From: Arthrobacter gandavensis
GTDB taxonomy: Bacteria; Actinomycetota; Actinomycetes; Actinomycetales; Micrococcaceae
DNA length: 64,000 bases
NCBI RefSeq assembly: GCF_015355785.1
Contig: NZ_JADKYW010000006.1
Coordinates: forward strand, 727,982-791,981
Direction of reading: 5' to 3'
Of the stretch, positions 7,892 through 15,820 are shown one piece after another (positions within the stretch are counted from its first letter, which is position 1; every line of letters begins with the position of its first letter). The position numbers were made by a program, and so were the translations under genes. The notes beneath the pieces are model-generated. The model made no database searches. It saw nothing but the letters and a program-made list of their open reading frames with translations, and was not told the DNA's origin.

Positions 7892-9079
7892 TTGGAACGC
7901 ACGCTTTTCGATGAGGACCATGGGCTTTTCCGTGACCTCGCCCGCGAATTCAACCAGCGGGAAGTCGCCCCGGGCTACCCCGCATGGGAGGCGGACCACA
8001 GGATGCCTCGGCGGGTGTGGAAGGCCGCGGGTGAACAGGGTCTGCTGGGCCTGGCCGTGCCGGAAGAGTTCGGTGGAGCAGGAATGCCTGATTACCGGTA
8101 CCGCGTGGTCATGGACGAAGAATTCGCACGCGCCAACCACCTCGCCGTCGGGCTGGCATTCCACCTCCACGATGACATGGTGCTCCCCCATCTCCTGGCC
8201 TACGGCTCCGAGGACCTCAAGGAACGCTGGCTGCCCCAGATGGTCAGCGGAGACAAGGTGACTTCGGTGGCGTGGACCGAGCCCGGCGCGGGAAGCGACC
8301 TGCGGGGCATCCGCACCAAGGCCGTCCGCAACGCTGACGGCGACTGGGTCCTCAACGGCCAGAAGACCTTCATCGGCAACGGCATAACCGGCGACGCGGC
8401 CTTGGTCCTGGCACGGACCGACGGCGGCACCGGTCGCGGAGGAGCACGCTCCTTCAGCATGTTCATGGTGGAGAAGGCCCCCGGCTACTCAACCGGCCGG
8501 CAGCTCGAGAAGATGGGCCTGAAGGCCTCGGACACAGCAGAACTGTTCTTCGACGACGTCGTTGTCCCTGCCGGAAACCTGGTGGGCGAGGAAGGGCACG
8601 GCCTCGAGTACGCCGCCGGACAGCTTCCCCAGGGGCGCCTCGCCGTCGCCGCGGCTTCCTCTGCCGTGGCGCGGACCGTCTATAAGGCAACCGCCGCCTA
8701 CACAGCGGAGCGCGGGGCCTTCGGCGCCAGAATCAGCGACTTCCAGAACACGAGGTTTGAGCTCGCGGACATCCTGACCGAAGTCGAAGTCACCGAAACC
8801 TACGTCGATTCGGCCGTTCGGGCATTCAACGCCGGCAGCCTTGATGCTGTCTCAGCGGCCAAGGCGAAACTGTGGGCATCCGAACGGGCCAAATCCGTGA
8901 CCGACCGGTGCCTCCAGCTGCACGGCGGCTACGGTTACATCATGGAATACCCGGTGGCCCAGGCTTTCCTGGCTGCCCGTTTGCTCACCATCTTCGGCGG
9001 AACCTCGGAAATTATGCGCGAAGTCATTGGCCGCAGCATCACGCCCCCTTTGCCCCAGCACGGAAAGCAGAACCCATGA
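7892..9079 (+). CDS. Acyl-CoA dehydrogenase family protein
   Basis: A 395-residue flavoprotein of the acyl-CoA dehydrogenase fold. FAD/substrate motifs WTEPGAGSD and LHGGYGYIMEYPVA are clear, and the C-terminal FGGTSEIMREVIG is intact. The start is TTG 7892 with AGGAGG ideally spaced. Two positions that carry the catalytic glutamate in the family are not glutamate here: Gly248 in LPQGRL, where long-chain enzymes have LPQER, and Gly369 in FGGT, where medium-chain enzymes have YEGT. A non-standard base or a non-dehydrogenase reaction is possible. The stop overlaps the def start (ATGA), so the two are translationally coupled. Confidence 0.88.
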   Translation: MERTLFDEDHGLFRDLAREFNQREVAPGYPAWEADHRMPRRVWKAAGEQGLLGLAVPEEFGGAGMPDYRYRVVMDEEFARANHLAVGLAFHLHDDMVLPHLLAYGSEDLKERWLPQMVSGDKVTSVAWTEPGAGSDLRGIRTKAVRNADGDWVLNGQKTFIGNGITGDAALVLARTDGGTGRGGARSFSMFMVEKAPGYSTGRQLEKMGLKASDTAELFFDDVVVPAGNLVGEEGHGLEYAAGQLPQGRLAVAAASSAVARTVYKATAAYTAERGAFGARISDFQNTRFELADILTEVEVTETYVDSAVRAFNAGSLDAVSAAKAKLWASERAKSVTDRCLQLHGGYGYIMEYPVAQAFLAARLLTIFGGTSEIMREVIGRSITPPLPQHGKQNP

Positions 9080-9648
9080 CCGTCCGCCCGATCACCATTT
9101 ACGGGGAACCCGTCCTGCACCGCCGTGCAGCCGAGGTGACAGAGTTCGACGATTCGCTGCGCAGCCTCGTGGCCGACATGTACGAAACCATGGACGTTGC
9201 CAACGGCGTGGGCCTTGCGGCACCCCAGGTGGGTGTGGGACTGCGGATCTTCACCTTTGATTTCCCGAACGACGACGACGCCCCGGACCGCGGCGTCGTG
9301 GTCAATCCCGTCCTGCTCACTTCCAAGGTGCCCGGGTCCGCCCCGGACCCGGACGAAGACACCGAGGGGTGCCTTTCCGTCCCGGGCGAGAACTTTCCGC
9401 TGACCCGTGCCGACTGGGCCAGGGTCTCCGGTTGTGACGAGACGGGCACCCCCGTCCAGTTTGAGGCCACCGGCTGGTTTGCCCGCGTACTCCAGCATGA
9501 ATACGACCATCTGGACGGCAAGCTCTATGTGGACCGGCTAAACGAACGCTGGGGACGCAAAGCACGCAAGGTCCTGAAGAACAACGGCTGGAACGTCCCG
9601 GGGCTGACCTGGATGCCCGGAGTGGATCCGGACCCGTTCGGCCACTAG
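9076..9648 (+). CDS. def: Peptide deformylase
   Basis: A 190-residue metallohydrolase that removes the N-formyl group from nascent proteins at the ribosome. All three family motifs are present: GVGLAAPQ, EGCLSVP (metal-binding Cys) and QHEYDHLDG (two metal-binding His and the catalytic Glu). The start is ATG 9076, overlapping the previous stop by 4 bp, so expression is tied to the acyl-CoA dehydrogenase. The usual partner gene fmt is not adjacent. A bidirectional terminator follows 37 bp downstream. Confidence 0.97.
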   Translation: MTVRPITIYGEPVLHRRAAEVTEFDDSLRSLVADMYETMDVANGVGLAAPQVGVGLRIFTFDFPNDDDAPDRGVVVNPVLLTSKVPGSAPDPDEDTEGCLSVPGENFPLTRADWARVSGCDETGTPVQFEATGWFARVLQHEYDHLDGKLYVDRLNERWGRKARKVLKNNGWNVPGLTWMPGVDPDPFGH

Positions 9649-9685
9649 GCAGCGCGCGGCAGCAGCGCGCCGCAGCCGCACAGCG

Positions 9686-9718
9686 AAACGCCCCGCCGGT
9701 AAGCCCGGCGGGGCGTTT
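9686..9718. terminator. Bidirectional terminator between def and gapB
   Basis: A 14-bp stem (AAACGCCCCGCCGG with its exact complement) has a five-base centre and A/T runs on both sides. It can end both converging transcripts. Confidence 0.9.
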
Positions 9719-9735
9719 GCGGTGCTGGAACTTCG

Positions 9736-11202
9736 CTACACGCTCGCAACCAGTTCTTCGGCCCGGGGGAACGCAGGCGGGTTCACGTGCGCCATCTCTT
9801 CGAGCACGCGGATCACCTGGCAGCTGTAGCCGTACTCATTGTCGTACCAGACGTAGAGGATCGCGTTCTTGCCGTTGGAGATGGTCGCCAGCCCGTCCAC
9901 GATGCCGGCGCGCTTCGACCCTACGAAGTCGGTGGAGACGACTTCCGGGGAATCGATGTAATCGATCTGCTTGTGCAGTTCGGAATTCAGCGAAGTCTCC
10001 CGCAGGAAGGTGTTCAGCTCCTCCTTGGTGGTCTCGGATTCGAGGTTCACGTTCAGGATGGCCATGGAGACGTCCGGGGTCGGGACGCGGATGGCGTTGC
10101 CGCTGAGTTTGCCGGCAAGTTCCGGAAGTGCCTTGGCCACTGCCTTCGCGGCTCCGGTCTCGGTGATGACCATGTTCAGCGCGGCCGAACGTCCGCGGCG
10201 GTCGCCCTTGTGGAAGTTGTCGATCAGGTTCTGGTCATTGGTGAAGGAGTGGACCGTCTCAACATGTCCGCTGACGATTCCGAACTTGTCGTTGAGCACC
10301 TTCAGCACGGGCGTGATCGCATTGGTTGTGCAGGATGCCGCGGAGAGGATTTTGTCCTCGTCGGTAATCGACTGGTGGTTGATGCCGTGCACGATGTTCT
10401 TCAGGTTTCCCTTGCCCGGCGCGGTCAGGAGTACCCGGGAAACGCCCTTGGCGCCCAGGTGCTGGGCCAGCCCGTCCTCGTCGCGCCAGCGGCCGGTATT
10501 GTCCACCACAATCGCGTCGTTGATGCCGTACTCGGTGTAATCGACGGCGGCCGGATCATTGGAGTAGATCACCTGGATGAGTGTTCCGTTGGCGAGGATG
10601 GTATTCGTCTCCTCATCAACGGTGATGGTGCCGGGGAACGCCCCGTGCACCGAATCGCGGCGCAGCAGGCTCGCACGCTTGACCAGGTCATTTTCGGCAC
10701 CCTTGCGAACGACGATCGCCCGCAGGCGCAGGCCGTGCCCCCCGCCTTCGTGGTCGATCAGGATCCGCGCCAGCAGGCGGCCGATTCGGCCAAAGCCATA
10801 CAGGACGACGTCGGTACTGGTCCGCTCGTCCGCTCCGTGCTTCCCGGCGACCTCGGAGAGCTCGTCCCGCAGGAAGTCCACCAGGGGTACACCGTTGCCG
10901 GCACGCTGGTACTTGGCGTTCATCCGGGCCAGGTCAACCGACGCAGCGCCGAGCTCAAGCTCCGTAAGGGCCTGGAGGATCGGCAGGGTCAGGGACACCG
11001 GCAGCTCGACGTCGTCAATCTGGCGGGCGAACCGATGCGCCTTCAGAATGTCGATGACGGACCGGTTGACCAGCGGACGGCCATGGACCGAAGTAACAAC
11101 ACTGTTCTCCCGGTAGAGCCGGCCAATGAGCGGGATCATGGCTTCTGCCATAGCCTCCCTGTCCATCCACGCATCCAGGCAGGTATCGGACTTCTGGCTC
11201 AC
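9736..11202 (-). CDS. gapB: Glyceraldehyde-3-phosphate dehydrogenase, long GapB type
   Basis: A 488-residue protein: an N-terminal helical extension of about 125 residues precedes a standard GAPDH core with the Rossmann motif GFGRIGR and the active-site SCTTNAITP containing the catalytic Cys. The length matches the 480-residue GapB of Corynebacterium glutamicum, which works mainly in gluconeogenesis, rather than the 334-residue glycolytic form; the identification rests on length and the extension. The start is GTG 11202, with AAGGA about 11 nt upstream. A 14-bp palindrome lies 130 bp upstream and may be an operator. It is cytosolic and monocistronic by position. Confidence 0.88.
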   Translation of the reverse strand: MSQKSDTCLDAWMDREAMAEAMIPLIGRLYRENSVVTSVHGRPLVNRSVIDILKAHRFARQIDDVELPVSLTLPILQALTELELGAASVDLARMNAKYQRAGNGVPLVDFLRDELSEVAGKHGADERTSTDVVLYGFGRIGRLLARILIDHEGGGHGLRLRAIVVRKGAENDLVKRASLLRRDSVHGAFPGTITVDEETNTILANGTLIQVIYSNDPAAVDYTEYGINDAIVVDNTGRWRDEDGLAQHLGAKGVSRVLLTAPGKGNLKNIVHGINHQSITDEDKILSAASCTTNAITPVLKVLNDKFGIVSGHVETVHSFTNDQNLIDNFHKGDRRGRSAALNMVITETGAAKAVAKALPELAGKLSGNAIRVPTPDVSMAILNVNLESETTKEELNTFLRETSLNSELHKQIDYIDSPEVVSTDFVGSKRAGIVDGLATISNGKNAILYVWYDNEYGYSCQVIRVLEEMAHVNPPAFPRAEELVASV

Positions 11203-11331
11203 AGATCTTCACATCCTTTGTCTCAGCCGGCACTGCTTTGTGACCGGTTGGTAAGTCCTCCGGCGCCGGTGCCGGAGCAAGCCCGCTTGGGCCGTGTCTT
11301 CACGCTCCGCGGCGCAGGGCACGGCCGCGAA

Positions 11332-11345
11332 ACACTTACAAGTGT
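11332..11345. promoter_or_regulatory. Palindrome upstream of gapB
   Basis: ACACTT-AC-AAGTGT is a perfect 6-bp inverted repeat with a two-base centre, in an AT-richer island between the MFS gene and gapB. Its size and position fit an operator for a homodimeric repressor; the regulator is unknown. Confidence 0.4.
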
Positions 11346-11389
11346 ATTAGGCCACAGACAAACCCCCGGACGGGCTCAGGAGATGTTCA

Positions 11390-12727
11390 TCACAGCGCGG
11401 ACTGTTCCCGGGCCGCGGTCTCCGGTTTCCCTCCCGCGGCATCCGCCGGAGCAGGCTCAAGATCCTCCAGATGCCGCACGCCCCTCAGCGGACCCCGCGA
11501 GGCCACGAAGGGTGCCAGCACGGCGATGAGTATGCCGATGACAATGCCGCTGCGCACACCGACAGTAACGGCCAGCACACCGGCGAGCAGCGAGGCAACG
11601 GCCAGCATCCCCCAGCTCACCATCCTGGTGGCGGAGCCGAGGCGGCCCATCATATCGGGGGGACAGACCCGCTGCCGGAAGCTTGTGGAGACCACGATGT
11701 TCATCGAAATGGCCAGCCCGGTGAGGAACATTCCGAAGAAACCCGGCAGCATCCCCCACCCCGGGGTCATCAGGAGCAGGGCGGCATAACCGGCCGCGGC
11801 CGGGAACATCGAGTACCGCCACACCACACCGGAACCGAAGCGGTCTGCCAGCCGCTTGACGCTGAGTCCGCCCAGGGTTCCGCCGACCGCCGTCGCCGCC
11901 ATCAGGAAGCCCAGCCAGGTACCGCTCTCCCCCAGCGTCCGCACCACCAGCAGGACGATCAGGGACACCACGATGTTCCCCCCAAGGTTCCACAGCGCCG
12001 CCACCAGCAGCAGCACCCGCAGCGGCGTGGTGCTGAGTGAGTAGCGCAGGCCGGATCCCATCTCCCGCCAGATGTGCCGGTTCTCCGGGCTGGAGGGGAC
12101 GGTCTCCTCCACCTTGAGCCCCAGAATGGCGATGAAGGAGGCAACAGAAGCGGCCAGCTGCACGAGCAGCGAATTCGACGCGCCCACCGCCTGCGTCATC
12201 CAGCCGCCCAGCCCGCGTCCGACGGCGTCGGCGGAAGCACCGGAGCCGGTCATCAGCCCGTTGCCTTCGACGAGCTCGTCCTTGGTGACGGCCCGCGGAA
12301 TCAGGGCTGCTTCGGCGAGCGTGAAATACACGGCCGCGAGTCCGGCCAGGAAGGAGACTATGAACAGCTGCGCCGTCGTGAGCACGCCCAGCCAGTAAGC
12401 GATGGGAAGGGTCGACAGCAAAACGATGCGGGCCACGAGTGAAAACAGGATCACGGGACGGCGCCGACGGCGGTCCACCACCACGCCAACAGGCAGTCCG
12501 AACAGCAGCCAGGGCAGGAACACCATCCCGGAGAGCGCCGCAACGGCGAAGTCGCCGGCGCCGAGTTCCACCGCCGCGATGATGGGCAGGACCACTGCGG
12601 TCACCGAACCGCCCAGGATGCCCATGGTGGAGGAGACCCATAGTGCCCGGAAATTGGCGTTGCGCATCACGAGGTGCCTGCCGGGCGCGGGATGCGTGAT
12701 CATCGACACAGGATAGCCGAGGTTCAT
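11390..12727 (-). CDS. MFS transporter, EntS-like drug/siderophore exporter family
   Basis: A 445-residue protein with twelve predicted hydrophobic helices and an MFS motif after helix 2 (GVVVDRRRRRPVI). A PRAVTKDELVEGNGL segment after helix 4-5 is typical of the EntS/TMS5-type exporters. The long cytoplasmic central loop carries a VPSSPENRHIWREMG stretch. The N-terminus starts either at 12727 or at ATG 12703 eight codons later. The substrate is unknown and no siderophore genes are adjacent. It is transcribed toward gapB but separated from it by 187 bp with its own palindrome. Confidence 0.82.
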   Translation of the reverse strand: MNLGYPVSMITHPAPGRHLVMRNANFRALWVSSTMGILGGSVTAVVLPIIAAVELGAGDFAVAALSGMVFLPWLLFGLPVGVVVDRRRRRPVILFSLVARIVLLSTLPIAYWLGVLTTAQLFIVSFLAGLAAVYFTLAEAALIPRAVTKDELVEGNGLMTGSGASADAVGRGLGGWMTQAVGASNSLLVQLAASVASFIAILGLKVEETVPSSPENRHIWREMGSGLRYSLSTTPLRVLLLVAALWNLGGNIVVSLIVLLVVRTLGESGTWLGFLMAATAVGGTLGGLSVKRLADRFGSGVVWRYSMFPAAAGYAALLLMTPGWGMLPGFFGMFLTGLAISMNIVVSTSFRQRVCPPDMMGRLGSATRMVSWGMLAVASLLAGVLAVTVGVRSGIVIGILIAVLAPFVASRGPLRGVRHLEDLEPAPADAAGGKPETAAREQSAL

Positions 12728-12834
12728 GCTGTCGCATGACGCGCCCTACCGGCAGAGAGAAGTCGGCAGAAAATCCCGCCGCAGATCTCTTGCTGCTTGT
12801 ACCCGCGAGAGAAGGTGTACATAATGCACGGTCA

Positions 12835-13228
12835 GCGGGACGGGCTGGCCGATAAGCCGGGTTTTGTACCTGCGTACCGTTACCGGCGGTGCAGGCGGCA
12901 ATCATCCATCTCCGAAAACCGTTGCCGGTTTCCTCCAGCGGCCTACCCGGATGCTCGGGCGGGCAGCCCTCAAACGCACCCTGTATGGCCTTGCTCCGAG
13001 TGGGGTTTACCTAGCTGCCCCGGTCACCCGGGGCACTGGTGGTCTCTTACACCACCGTTTCACCCTTACCCGCGGATTATCGCGGGCGGTCTGTTTTCTG
13101 TGGCACTGGCCTGCGGGTTTCCCCGAGTGGGCGTTACCCACCACCCTGCCCTGCGGAGCCCGGACTTTCCTCGGCAGGTCCGGTCCTCAAGACCGTCCTG
13201 ACGCGATTGCCTGGCCAACCCGTCCCGC
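12835..13228 (-). ncRNA. rnpB: RNase P RNA, bacterial class A
   Basis: On the minus strand the conserved 5' core GAGGAAAGTCCGGGCTCC and the 3' core ending ACAAAACCCGGCTTATCGGC are present, about 394 nt overall. The ends are set by the P1 helix: 16 bases at 13213-13228 pair with 12835-12850. This is the catalytic RNA that matures tRNA 5' ends. The complementary strand shows several open frames, all artefacts of the structured RNA. Confidence 0.95.
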
Positions 13229-13233
13229 GGTCA

Positions 13234-13263
13234 ATGCTACCTGCCGCAGGACCTTAGGATTAA
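13234..13263 (-). promoter_or_regulatory. Candidate rnpB promoter
   Basis: TAGCAT (13234-13239, read on minus) lies 5 nt before the mapped RNA 5' end, with TTAATC 18 nt further upstream as a weak -35. The -35 is only four bases from the yaaA start codon, so the two divergent genes share this control region. Confidence 0.45.
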
Positions 13264-13266
13264 TCA

Positions 13267-14037
13267 GTGCTGATCCTCCTGCCCCCTTCCGAAGGCAAGA
13301 CCCGTCCCGCGGCGGGTCCCGCCCTGAACACCGATTCCCTGCACTTCCCGGAGCTGGCGGCTGCGCGCAAGGAGGTGCTGGCTGCCCTCGCGGAAGCCAG
13401 CGCCGCCCCGGACGCACACGCAGTGCTGGGTGTTGGTACGTCCCTGGCCGAGGAATTACGCCGCAACACGATCCTTGAGAGCGAACCCTGCGCCCCTGCG
13501 CACCGTGTCTACTCAGGCGTGCTGTATGACGCGCTGGGCTACGCCACGCTCACGCCCGACCAGCAGCAGGCTGCGGACGACGCCGTCGTTGTCGTTTCAG
13601 CGATGTGGGGCGCCATCGGGTTCGGCGACGCTATCCCGGCCTACCGGCTCTCCATGGGCACGAACCTCCCGGGCTGCGGACGGCTGGCCGCCTTCTGGAA
13701 AGCGGCACTGGCCGAACCTCTGGGGCGGCATGCCGAAGGCCGGCTGGTAGTTGACTGCCGATCCAGCACCTATGCCGCCGCCTGGCAGCCCGCGCAGCAG
13801 GACACCGCGGCCGTCAACGTCTTCCAGATCCGGAATGGTGAACGCAAGGTGGTATCCCACTTCGCCAAGCACACCCGTGGTGAGCTGGCACGGCATCTGC
13901 TTACCCGCACGGGGAGCGCCCCAGCCACCCCAGGACAGCTCCGCGACGCCGCTGCGGAGAAATGGGAGGCTGAGCTGGTGCCGCCCGCCGGCCGCAGGCC
14001 CTGGCAGCTCAACCTGATCCTTCCGGAGGACCGCTAG
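13267..14037 (+). CDS. yaaA: Peroxide stress protein YaaA (DUF328/UPF0246)
   Basis: This 256-residue cytosolic protein starts with the family signature MLILLPPSEGKTRP. It also has the conserved LYDALGYATL and GAIGFGDAIPAYRLSMG stretches that define YaaA. In E. coli YaaA limits intracellular iron and DNA damage during hydrogen peroxide stress and binds DNA. The start is GTG 13267, only a few bases from the rnpB promoter; no strong Shine-Dalgarno is seen, so a leaderless or near-leaderless transcript is possible. The 3' end overlaps the convergent RNase H gene by 4 bp. Confidence 0.93.
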   Translation: MLILLPPSEGKTRPAAGPALNTDSLHFPELAAARKEVLAALAEASAAPDAHAVLGVGTSLAEELRRNTILESEPCAPAHRVYSGVLYDALGYATLTPDQQQAADDAVVVVSAMWGAIGFGDAIPAYRLSMGTNLPGCGRLAAFWKAALAEPLGRHAEGRLVVDCRSSTYAAAWQPAQQDTAAVNVFQIRNGERKVVSHFAKHTRGELARHLLTRTGSAPATPGQLRDAAAEKWEAELVPPAGRRPWQLNLILPEDR

Positions 14038-15002
14038 GGCCGGTCGGCCACCAGCTCAACTTCGAATCCGTCCCCGTTTTCGAGGTAGGCGGCATAGTGG
14101 CCGTCTCCGCCTGCATGCGGGTGCCGGTCCGGGAACATCAGCGTCCAGCCGTGGCTGCCTGCACGGCGGACCAGCAGGTCCACCTCAGCGGCTGTGCCGG
14201 CGCCAAAAGCCAGGTGGTTCAGGCCGGGCCGGCGGCGCTCGTGCTCGCCTCCAACGACGTCGGGACCTGACTCAATGACGATGTATCCCCCGGTGCCCGT
14301 CCAGCTGGCACCGGTTTCCCAGGAATCTGCGCGCACGTATCCGAGGCGCTCCAGCAGCCAGCCAAGGCTGGCCTCGGCACGGGAAAAATCCCGCACCCAA
14401 ATCTCCAGGTGGTGCAGGCGGCCGGTCGGTACGGGCTCCGGTACGGGCGGCGCCGCATGCCCGCCCTGCGCTGCGCCGGCGGATGCGCGTCCGGAGTCCG
14501 CGTCCGCGGCCCCGGGAAGCTGCCGGCCCTTCCACGGGACACCGGCAATCCCTGCGTCCATGGCTTCGTTTGAAAGCCGGTCGGCGTCTTTGTTGATTTC
14601 CCGGGGTATCCACTGGTACTTCACGCGCTGCGGATCAACGACGGAACGGGCCTTACGGGCCAGGCGCTGCATATCCTCGTGCTTGATCTTCCAGCGGCCG
14701 CTCATCTGCTCCACAACCAGCTTGGAGTCCATCTTGGCCAGGATCCACGCGTCCGGATCGATCTGGTGTGCCAGTTCGAGGGCAGCGATCAGCCCGGAGT
14801 ACTCGGCAACGTTGTTCGACACGATGCCCAGGTACTCCGCCTTTTCCACCAGGATGGCGTTCGTTTCGGGATCCCGCACCAGCGCGCCGTAGCCGGCATG
14901 TCCCGGGTTTCCGCGGGAGCCGCCGTCTGCCTCGACTATCAGCGTCCGGCGGGCACCGGCCGGAGCGGACACGGGAGTGTCCGAAGGGTCAAACAGGGTC
15001 AC
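14034..15002 (-). CDS. RNase HI domain fused to VOC/glyoxalase-like domain
   Basis: One uninterrupted 322-residue frame with two domains. Residues about 19-150 are a type I RNase H with a DGGSRGNPG start and candidate catalytic residues D26, E67, D92 and D141; this would cut RNA in RNA-DNA hybrids. A linker of about 40 residues leads to residues 194-320, a VOC fold with plausible metal ligands H198, E244, H263 and E316. The M. tuberculosis counterpart Rv2228c carries a CobC-like phosphatase at this position instead. The upstream genes match Rv2229c and Rv2230c, so the C-terminal domain looks exchanged. The VOC substrate is unknown. The gap to the upstream gene is 3 bp. Confidence 0.88.
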   Translation of the reverse strand: MTLFDPSDTPVSAPAGARRTLIVEADGGSRGNPGHAGYGALVRDPETNAILVEKAEYLGIVSNNVAEYSGLIAALELAHQIDPDAWILAKMDSKLVVEQMSGRWKIKHEDMQRLARKARSVVDPQRVKYQWIPREINKDADRLSNEAMDAGIAGVPWKGRQLPGAADADSGRASAGAAQGGHAAPPVPEPVPTGRLHHLEIWVRDFSRAEASLGWLLERLGYVRADSWETGASWTGTGGYIVIESGPDVVGGEHERRRPGLNHLAFGAGTAAEVDLLVRRAGSHGWTLMFPDRHPHAGGDGHYAAYLENGDGFEVELVADRP

Positions 15003-15005
15003 CGC

Positions 15006-15746
15006 TCAGCTGCCCCACTCGGAGGAACGCACCAGGATGCAGCCGGAGTCCGGGCAGAAGACGACGTCGTCTTCTGCTGCCTTGCGGATATCCGCAAGGT
15101 CGCCGGGACTCAGCTGCATACCGGATCCTTCGGAGGTGCCGTGGAAGAGCCGCGCTGCGCCGATTCCGTGGCGGGCCAGGGTCCGTTCGTAGACGGCAAG
15201 CAGGTCCGGGGCAAAACGTCCCGCCAGCTCCGTGCGCTGGCGCTGGGTTTCTGCACGCTCGGCATCGATTCCAGCCAACTCGGCGTCGCGCTGTGTTTCG
15301 AGGTCCGCAAGCTCCGCCTCGGCGGACGCGGCCTCGGCACGGCGCTCCGCTTCGATCCCCCGAACGGCTTCGAGGCGCTCCATGACTTCAAGTTCTGCAT
15401 CTTCCAGATCCGACCGGCGGCGGCTGAGCGACTCGATCTCGCTCTGCAGTGCGGTTAGTTCCTTTGAGCCGCCGGATCCGCTGTCCAGGTGCTTCTGGTC
15501 CCGCTCCAGTCGGGCCGTCACCGAAGCGACGTCCGCTTCGGCGCGGGCCAGCTCACGCTCAATATCGGCGCTCTGCGTGGCGGCCGTGCCAAGCGCCGAA
15601 CGCGCAGCAGCGGCCTTGGCGGCAAGTGCCTGGAGGTCAGGGTTCTCCCGAACACTGCGGGCCCGGGAATCCAGCTGCCTCATCTTGGAATCCAACGCCT
15701 GCAGGTCGAGCAGCCGCAGCTGCTCGGCCGGTGATGCTTTTGCCAC
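15006..15746 (-). CDS. Coiled-coil protein of the C4 zinc-ribbon (DUF164) family, ribbon degenerate
   Basis: About 246 residues. Residues 10-180 form a long charged antiparallel coiled coil, and the C-terminus is the position of the family zinc ribbon. Here the expected CxxC pairs are S205/S208 and C231/S234, with an offset C236, so zinc binding is probably lost. The start is GTG 15746, preceded by GGAGG; the frame continues upstream without sense. Homologues (Rv2229c, CT398) lie next to Nif3-like and RNase H genes, and CT398 binds sigma54 and type III factors in Chlamydia, but the actinobacterial role is unknown. Confidence 0.85.
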   Translation of the reverse strand: MAKASPAEQLRLLDLQALDSKMRQLDSRARSVRENPDLQALAAKAAAARSALGTAATQSADIERELARAEADVASVTARLERDQKHLDSGSGGSKELTALQSEIESLSRRRSDLEDAELEVMERLEAVRGIEAERRAEAASAEAELADLETQRDAELAGIDAERAETQRQRTELAGRFAPDLLAVYERTLARHGIGAARLFHGTSEGSGMQLSPGDLADIRKAAEDDVVFCPDSGCILVRSSEWGS

Positions 15747-15820
15747 CAAATACCTCCACATATTCCGCTTGCCTGACTGGTGCGGCCCTCTTAGCCTATG
15801 CCACCGGCGGGCGTGAATGC

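Noticed and set aside
9787-11529. A 580-codon open frame antisense to gapB
   Set aside because: It mirrors the GAPDH codons of a high-GC gene, its product has no domain pattern, and gapB on the other strand is complete with all motifs.
12797-13257. Open frames across the RNase P RNA region on the plus strand
   Set aside because: The region folds as rnpB with both conserved cores and a 16-bp P1 helix; the peptides have no homology pattern.
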